From Pseudovibrio zosterae (GTDB lineage Bacteria; Pseudomonadota; Alphaproteobacteria; Rhizobiales; Stappiaceae): a stretch of DNA of 64,000 nucleotides. Positions 59,487-64,000 of the stretch are shown here, one piece after another. A program made the translations under genes and the position numbers. The stretch lies in NCBI RefSeq assembly GCF_033843645.1, contig NZ_JAWXVZ010000002.1, forward strand, positions 124,001-188,000, given 5' to 3'. The notes beneath the pieces were generated by a model. The model searched no databases, was not told the origin of the DNA, and saw only the letters and a program-made list of their open reading frames with translations. Each line of letters begins with the position of its first letter. Positions within the stretch are counted from its first letter, which is position 1.

Positions 59487-60923
59487 TTATCTAAGTGCTC
59501 TGTCTACCTTATAAGACAGAATGTCATCAGCCTGCTGCCAAGACGGTGAACCGGTTTTCAATTGTTTTTGAGCGCGGGCCGCATAGCGTTGAGCTGCACG
59601 AACATCGCCGCGGGCCATCAAGCCCCTTGCTGTTGCCAGATCCGCCATGGCCGGACTGCCTGAGCGGGCATGGGCGATGGCGAGTTGCTGGTAGCCCACA
59701 GGGGAGTATGGGTCTTTCTGCAGTGCGGCTGTGAGCAACCGGCGTGCTTCCGGCAGGTAGTCCTTTCGCTCCGAAGCCACCATGGCAAAGCCGAGCCAAA
59801 TCTCGAAATGCGGATTGCCCGGGAACATGGAGAGCGCCTTACGGAACGGGGCGACCGCCTGTTCCGGACGACCGCCTTCCAGCAGAGCTTGTCCCTTAAG
59901 CTCGTGGAAGTATGGGTTCTGCGGCATCTGTCTTATCAGCGCATCGATCTGCGGTATGGACTTATTCAAGCCATCAGCGCGCATGGACGCGATTGCGCGG
60001 GCGTATTGCGCTGGTAAGGTCTTGTCCTTGCGCGGATACTGCCGGTAGACGGTGTTGCGGTGACTGGTGAAAGCAAGAAGCTTGGCCCGGACCATGTCAT
60101 GTTTGAACTGCAGGTGCTCCGGATCTTGCTTGTTGAAATACCTGCTGTTTTCAGCCTTCTCCTTGAGCGCGTTGAAGCGCTGGCGCGGCATCGGGTGACT
60201 GATGGCATAGGGATCGGCATGGCGTGCGGCAAACAGAGACTGATCTGCAATGCGCTCAAAGGTGGTGAGCATGCCCTTGGCGGATTGCTGGGTCCGCTCC
60301 AGGTAACGCAGGGCTGCCTGATCGGCTGCGGATTCTTCTGATCGGCGATAGGCCAGGAACGTGCGCTGACCAAGTGCGCCACTGCTCATTGCTGCTGCGG
60401 CACCGCCACCTGCCACGTTGGAGTTACCGGTTGAAGCCCCGGCAGCTGCGGCCCCCACACCGAGGATCATGCCAATTACGGAAATGATTTCCGCATTGGC
60501 GGCTGCCTGACGCATGCGCACAAGGTGATTGCCCGCAATGTGGCCTGTTTCGTGGGCGATCACGCCGATCACTTCTGAAGGCGTTTTGGCTTCCATGAGC
60601 ACGCCAATGTTGATGAACATGCGGCGTGAGTCGGGAACAAAGGCGTTGAAGCTTTTGTCATTCACGAGAATGATGTCCACCTGACCTTGAGGCAGGCCAG
60701 CCACACGAAAAATGGGCTTGGCGTATTCGCGCAGCAGGTTCTCTGTTTCCGCATCGCGCACCAAAGGCAGCTTTCGGCTCTGAGCTTGAGCTGGGGCCAC
60801 CAACAGGTGCGGAAGAAGAATGGCAGTGGCAGCTACTGTTGCAACAGACTTCCTTGCGACGGACGTAGCTGTAGCGCGACGAGACCTTGGCCGGTTAAGG
60901 TTCGAAAAGAATCGTTTCAGCAA
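59487..60923 (-). CDS. M48-family periplasmic metalloprotease with TPR domain (BepA-like)
   Basis: An exported zinc protease/chaperone thought to help outer-membrane protein quality control. It has 478 residues. A basic N-terminus and hydrophobic segment end in APAQAQ (43-48). The M48 domain holds HETGH (124-128) in GVIAHETGHIAGNHLVRMRQ and the third ligand region ESAADQAALRYLERT. TPR-like repeats occupy about 330-470 (NPYFHELKGQALLEGGRPEQ, PFRKALSMFPGNPHFEIWLG). The domain order matches BepA (YfgC). It is the first gene before the DsbA-like gene. Confidence 0.9.
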   Translation of the reverse strand: MLKRFFSNLNRPRSRRATATSVARKSVATVAATAILLPHLLVAPAQAQSRKLPLVRDAETENLLREYAKPIFRVAGLPQGQVDIILVNDKSFNAFVPDSRRMFINIGVLMEAKTPSEVIGVIAHETGHIAGNHLVRMRQAAANAEIISVIGMILGVGAAAAGASTGNSNVAGGGAAAAMSSGALGQRTFLAYRRSEESAADQAALRYLERTQQSAKGMLTTFERIADQSLFAARHADPYAISHPMPRQRFNALKEKAENSRYFNKQDPEHLQFKHDMVRAKLLAFTSHRNTVYRQYPRKDKTLPAQYARAIASMRADGLNKSIPQIDALIRQMPQNPYFHELKGQALLEGGRPEQAVAPFRKALSMFPGNPHFEIWLGFAMVASERKDYLPEARRLLTAALQKDPYSPVGYQQLAIAHARSGSPAMADLATARGLMARGDVRAAQRYAARAQKQLKTGSPSWQQADDILSYKVDRALR

Positions 60924-61079
60924 GAGTGTGCCTTTCGACGTAGCGCAGCAAAACTAAGGCAGTTTATGTCGTAAATTCCCGAATAGTTCGTGTAACCCTA
61001 GAGCATCCAACGACGGCGGGATTTTGACAAAGCATAAATGAGATCAATCTGATCTCCAACAATACAGAGGTAATGGGAC

Positions 61080-62243
61080 TTGGCAATTTTTAAACCGTCA
61101 AATCGGAGTGAGGTCGCCCCTTTTATTGCCATGGATGTGATGGCTGCGGCCAACAAGCTGGAAGCGGAGGGCGCACGCGTTCTGCATATGGAAGTGGGTC
61201 AGCCGGGAATGCCTGTTCCGGACCATGTTCGGGTGGCTGCAGAGGACGCATTGGCGAGTGGCAAGCTTGGCTATACGGAAGCGCGCGGAATGCCCATCTT
61301 GCGTAACGCGTTGATCAAGCACTACGCAGAGCACTATGGCGTGGACGTTGCAGATGAGCGGATTGTGGTGACCACCGGCTCCTCAGCCGGGTTCAATCTG
61401 GCTTTTCTGGCAGCATTCGATCCCGGAGACAGGGTTGCGTTAACGGCCCCCGGATATCCGGCATACCGCAATATCCTCAAAGCACTTGGTCTTATACCCG
61501 TTGAAATTGAGGTGGGACCCGAGACCCGCTGGGCACTCACGCCAGAGCACATCGAAAAGGCTCATGCAGAGGCGCCGTTGAAAGGGGTCTTGGTAGCAAG
61601 TCCCGCCAATCCGACAGGCACCATGATGACCCCCGAGGCCTTGAAGGACCTTGTTGAGGCGTGCGAGGCAAAAGGCATCTGGTTTATCTCCGATGAGATC
61701 TACCATGGCCTTTCCTATGAAGTGCAAGAGGAAACAGCACTCAGATTTTCTCAAAAAGCGATCATCATCAATAGCTTCTCCAAATACTACTGCATGACAG
61801 GCTGGCGTATCGGCTGGATGATCTTGCCAGAGGAGCTGGTCAGGCCCGTTGAGCGGATTGCCCAGAGCCTCTACATTTCTGCGCCGCAGCTTTCTCAGAT
61901 TGCGGCAGCCGCCGCTTTTGAAGTGAAGGACGACCTTGAACGCGTCAAAGCGGTCTATCAGGAAAATCGCGCCATTCTGCTGGATGGGTTGGCGGCAGCC
62001 GGATTTGACGAAGTCATGCCTGTTGATGGGGCATTCTACGCCTATGTAGGCGTGCGTAAATTCTCCAATGACAGTCTCGATTTCTGCAAGCGCATGCTGG
62101 AAGAAATTTCTGTGGCCTCGACGCCAGGAGCGGATTTTGACCCGGCGCACGGTGCGGGATACATGCGTTTCTCATTTGCCGGACCGACCGAGGACATCAG
62201 GGAAGCCATGACACGCCTGAAGGCATGGACGGCAAACTTCTGA
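61080..62243 (+). CDS. Class I aminotransferase, aspartate-aminotransferase-like
   Basis: A 387-residue fold-type I PLP enzyme. VLHMEVGQPGMPVPDHV (34-50), GYTEARGMPILRNALIKHY (64-82), SPANPTGTMM (174-183), FISDEIYHGLSY and K235 in INSFSKYYCMTGWRIGWMIL are the family set, and R367-type residue follows in MRFSFAGP. It is grouped with AspC/AatA Ib-like enzymes that use aspartate or aromatic amino acids; the exact substrate is unclear. The start is TTG at 61080 with AGAGG nine bases upstream; the nearby ATG at 61073 is out of frame. Divergent from the M48 gene, convergent with rne. Confidence 0.85.
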   Translation: MAIFKPSNRSEVAPFIAMDVMAAANKLEAEGARVLHMEVGQPGMPVPDHVRVAAEDALASGKLGYTEARGMPILRNALIKHYAEHYGVDVADERIVVTTGSSAGFNLAFLAAFDPGDRVALTAPGYPAYRNILKALGLIPVEIEVGPETRWALTPEHIEKAHAEAPLKGVLVASPANPTGTMMTPEALKDLVEACEAKGIWFISDEIYHGLSYEVQEETALRFSQKAIIINSFSKYYCMTGWRIGWMILPEELVRPVERIAQSLYISAPQLSQIAAAAAFEVKDDLERVKAVYQENRAILLDGLAAAGFDEVMPVDGAFYAYVGVRKFSNDSLDFCKRMLEEISVASTPGADFDPAHGAGYMRFSFAGPTEDIREAMTRLKAWTANF

Positions 62244-62269
62244 TTGCCAGCGCGTGATGGAAATAAAAA

Positions 62270-62288
62270 GGGCGGCACGAGGCCGCCC
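62270..62288. terminator. Bidirectional terminator between the aminotransferase gene and rne
   Basis: GGGCGGC (62270-62276), loop ACGAG, GCCGCCC (62282-62288), followed by ATTTTGTTTT. The minus side reads CTTTTTATTTCC, so both genes can end here. Confidence 0.85.
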
Positions 62289-62314
62289 ATTTTGTTTTGC
62301 GCTTCAAGAGCTGC

Positions 62315-64000
62315 TTAGAAGAAGGAGCGGCGCTGCCACCAACCTGTGCGGCGCGGGGCATCCTTGTCCATTTCAACCGACTCGTCCGGGTTCAGCTTTT
62401 CGCTTGTCACCACAGGCTGAGCAGGGGCTGACTTGGCTGCAGGTTTAGCAGCCACGGGCTCTTCCTCCTCAGAGACGACTTCGGCCAAGATTGGCTCCTG
62501 AGCCTTAGAAGGGGTCGCCTCTTCCTTTTCTTCTTGGGCCTCAACAGGAGCTGCTTCGGCCTCGATAGCTTGTTCTTCGGCGATCGGAGCTTCCTCGCGA
62601 GGCGCCTCAGAAGCTGCTTCAACACCTTGCGCTGCTTCTACGGTCTCAGTCTCAGCTGTTTTAGTAGCTTCTTCTGCTTCTTCAGCCTTTTGAGCGCCTT
62701 CGTCACCTGAAGGTGCCGAAGCCTCGGTATCAGCGATAGCCGCTTCTTCAAGCGGGGCTGCTGCTGCGGCTGGTGCCTCCTCAGACGCCGGCTCCTTGAT
62801 TTCGATTATCTGAACACTTTTTGCTTCAGCCTCTGGAGAGGCTTGTGCAGCAGGTTCCTCAGCAGTGACAGCACCTTTACTGGCATCAGTCTGTTCTGTG
62901 GTTTCTGCGGCCTTTTCAGCTTCCTCTGGACTGGCATCCACCTGTTCAGTTGCCTCAACGACTGCAGCGTCCTCGGCACCTTCAGAGCCTTCTGAGGAAG
63001 CGTCATCGTTGCCATCTGCGGCTTCCAACTCGCCATCTTCTTTGCGATTGCGGCGGCTGCGGCGTCCACCGCGACGACCACGGCGACGGCGGCGACGACG
63101 GTCGTATCCGTCTTCATCTTCGGAGCCGTCTTCGTTGCCATCCTTTGCTTCGGTTGCTTCGCCGTCTGCAGAGGCTTCGGAATCCGCTTCCTGATCTTCG
63201 CTTGCCTCGGCCTCATCGCCTTCAGCTTGCACTTGATCCTGATCGCGTTTGTCACGGCGACGACGGCGACGACGACGACGGCGACCGGACTTTTCTTCGC
63301 GGTCTTCTTCTTCTTCGTCGTTGGTTGCCTCTACTTCAGCTTCCTCGTCCGCTTCGATGTCTTCGTAGTCTTCAACAGGCGGCAGAGCATCCTGCTGAAC
63401 GGACACTGGCATTACCTGCGGGCGAGGGGACGCAGAGACAGGCTCTCCGCGTTCCAACGTGAAGTGCTCTCCGGTCACGCTGTCATCTGCCTGAACAGTG
63501 ATGCGCGGTCCAAAACGCTGCTCAAGCGAAATGAGGTGATCGCGTTTGTGGTTCAGCACATAGAGCGCCACTTCCGTCGGCGTGCGGATAATCAGGTCAT
63601 GGCTGGCATTGCGCAGCAGCTGCTCTTCAACAGAGCGCAGAATGTGCAGAGCCAGAGATTCCGTGGAGCGCACAATACCGGATCCGCGGCAATGCGGGCA
63701 CACCACACTGGAGCTCTCAAGAACGCCGGTACGCAGACGCTGGCGTGACATTTCCAAAAGGCCGAAATGCGAAATGCGGCCAACCTGAATGCGGGCACGA
63801 TCTGCCTTCAGGCATTCTTTCAGCTTGCGTTCAACGGCGCGGTTGTTGCGACCTTCTTCCATGTCGATGAAGTCGATGACCACAAGGCCAGCAAGGTCGC
63901 GTAAGCGCAACTGACGTGCGATTTCTTCTGCCGCCTCCATGTTGGTGGCGAGGGCCGTGTCTTCGATGTTTTGTTCGCGGGTTGACTTGCCGGAGTTCAC
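62315..64000 (-). CDS. rne: Ribonuclease E, C-terminal two-thirds (partial)
   Basis: The 561 residues here begin inside the catalytic domain and run off the right edge. NSGKSTREQNIEDTALATNM follows the first Mg-binding Asp, which lies outside. LAGLVVIDFIDM (37-48) holds the second catalytic Asp, and C101-PHC104 in VVCPHCRGSG is the zinc link for the tetramer. The small domain ends about residue 190. The rest is disordered and low in complexity: acidic Glu/Ala/Pro-rich stretches broken by Arg-rich clusters near residues 246-258 and 304-322, likely RNA and degradosome-partner sites. The enzyme cuts mRNA and processes rRNA and tRNA at the inner face of the membrane. Confidence 0.95.
   Translation of the reverse strand: MNSGKSTREQNIEDTALATNMEAAEEIARQLRLRDLAGLVVIDFIDMEEGRNNRAVERKLKECLKADRARIQVGRISHFGLLEMSRQRLRTGVLESSSVVCPHCRGSGIVRSTESLALHILRSVEEQLLRNASHDLIIRTPTEVALYVLNHKRDHLISLEQRFGPRITVQADDSVTGEHFTLERGEPVSASPRPQVMPVSVQQDALPPVEDYEDIEADEEAEVEATNDEEEEDREEKSGRRRRRRRRRRDKRDQDQVQAEGDEAEASEDQEADSEASADGEATEAKDGNEDGSEDEDGYDRRRRRRRGRRGGRRSRRNRKEDGELEAADGNDDASSEGSEGAEDAAVVEATEQVDASPEEAEKAAETTEQTDASKGAVTAEEPAAQASPEAEAKSVQIIEIKEPASEEAPAAAAAPLEEAAIADTEASAPSGDEGAQKAEEAEEATKTAETETVEAAQGVEAASEAPREEAPIAEEQAIEAEAAPVEAQEEKEEATPSKAQEPILAEVVSEEEEPVAAKPAAKSAPAQPVVTSEKLNPDESVEMDKDAPRRTGWWQRRSFF

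Noticed and set aside
63000..63320. Repetitive GCGACGACG-rich stretch as a possible tandem-repeat array
   Set aside because: It encodes the Arg clusters of RNase E in frame and has no regular unit or spacers like CRISPR.

Overview
This window looks like ordinary chromosome from a marine alphaproteobacterium of the order Hyphomicrobiales (Rhizobiales), most likely Stappiaceae. The base composition looks moderate (roughly 52-54% GC by eye), which would suit a Pseudovibrio-like organism better than Roseibium. That placement is inferred from gene content: the aapJQMP amino-acid transporter, popZ, aerobic cobalamin genes with cobN and cobW, the accB-accC-aat-DUF2155 block, class I phaC, and a pimT-like gene just before tolC. 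No species assignment was possible without a search.

Layout. (1) 1-10.9 kb: the 5' part of phaC (minus strand), a small lipoprotein, then alaC-hom-glpX, recJ, a DUF423 membrane protein, and on the minus strand a Dcp-type peptidase and a CAP-domain lipoprotein. (2) 11.2-15.1 kb: four tightly packed plus-strand genes (ArnT-like GT39, PAP2 phosphatase, DPM-like GT2, LAB_N membrane protein) that together look like a lipid A or polyprenyl-phosphate-sugar modification operon. (3) 15.6-19.9 kb: aapJ-aapQ-aapM-aapP. (4) 20-21.5 kb: a TetR regulator divergent from an HD-domain hydrolase, with a long inverted repeat between them. (5) 21.6-26.6 kb: minus-strand cysK, cls, alaX and sseA, and before them an exported protein of unknown function. 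(6) Two identical tRNA-Asn genes. (7) 27.4-39.6 kb: a cobalamin riboswitch leading into cobP-cobW-cobN-cobO, then an unknown membrane protein and a YrhK-like protein, then cobQ. A DUF938 methyltransferase, cobD and cobC are read from the other strand.

(8) 39.8-46.2 kb is the accessory-looking part. It holds small uncharacterised genes, an orphan TorD-type chaperone, a GyrI-like protein, a large secreted VCBS/propeller/RTX protein whose 5' end is apparently frameshifted at a run of nine A, tRNA-Cys, and a DUF2793 phage-tail-associated protein. (9) 46.4-64 kb returns to housekeeping genes: pimT-like methyltransferase, tolC, popZ, valS, an MscS-type channel, DUF2155, aat, accC, accB, a DsbA-like protein, an M48/TPR protease, an aspartate aminotransferase, and the 3' two-thirds of RNase E.

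Functional links: cobaltochelatase CobN, CobW, CobO, CobP, CobQ, CobD and CobC together supply cobalt insertion and the late steps of adenosylcobalamin synthesis, and the first block is probably repressed by its product through the riboswitch. cysK and sseA both deal with cysteine sulfur. The GT39/PAP2/GT2/LAB_N genes fit a pathway that removes a lipid A phosphate, makes a polyprenyl-linked sugar and transfers that sugar. No convincing defence system, CRISPR array, insertion sequence or integrase was seen. The best leads are the frameshifted seven-repeat secreted protein, the lipid A-like operon, the membrane-protein pair inside the cobalamin operon, the TetR/HD inverted repeat and the 39.8-42.7 kb cluster of unknowns.
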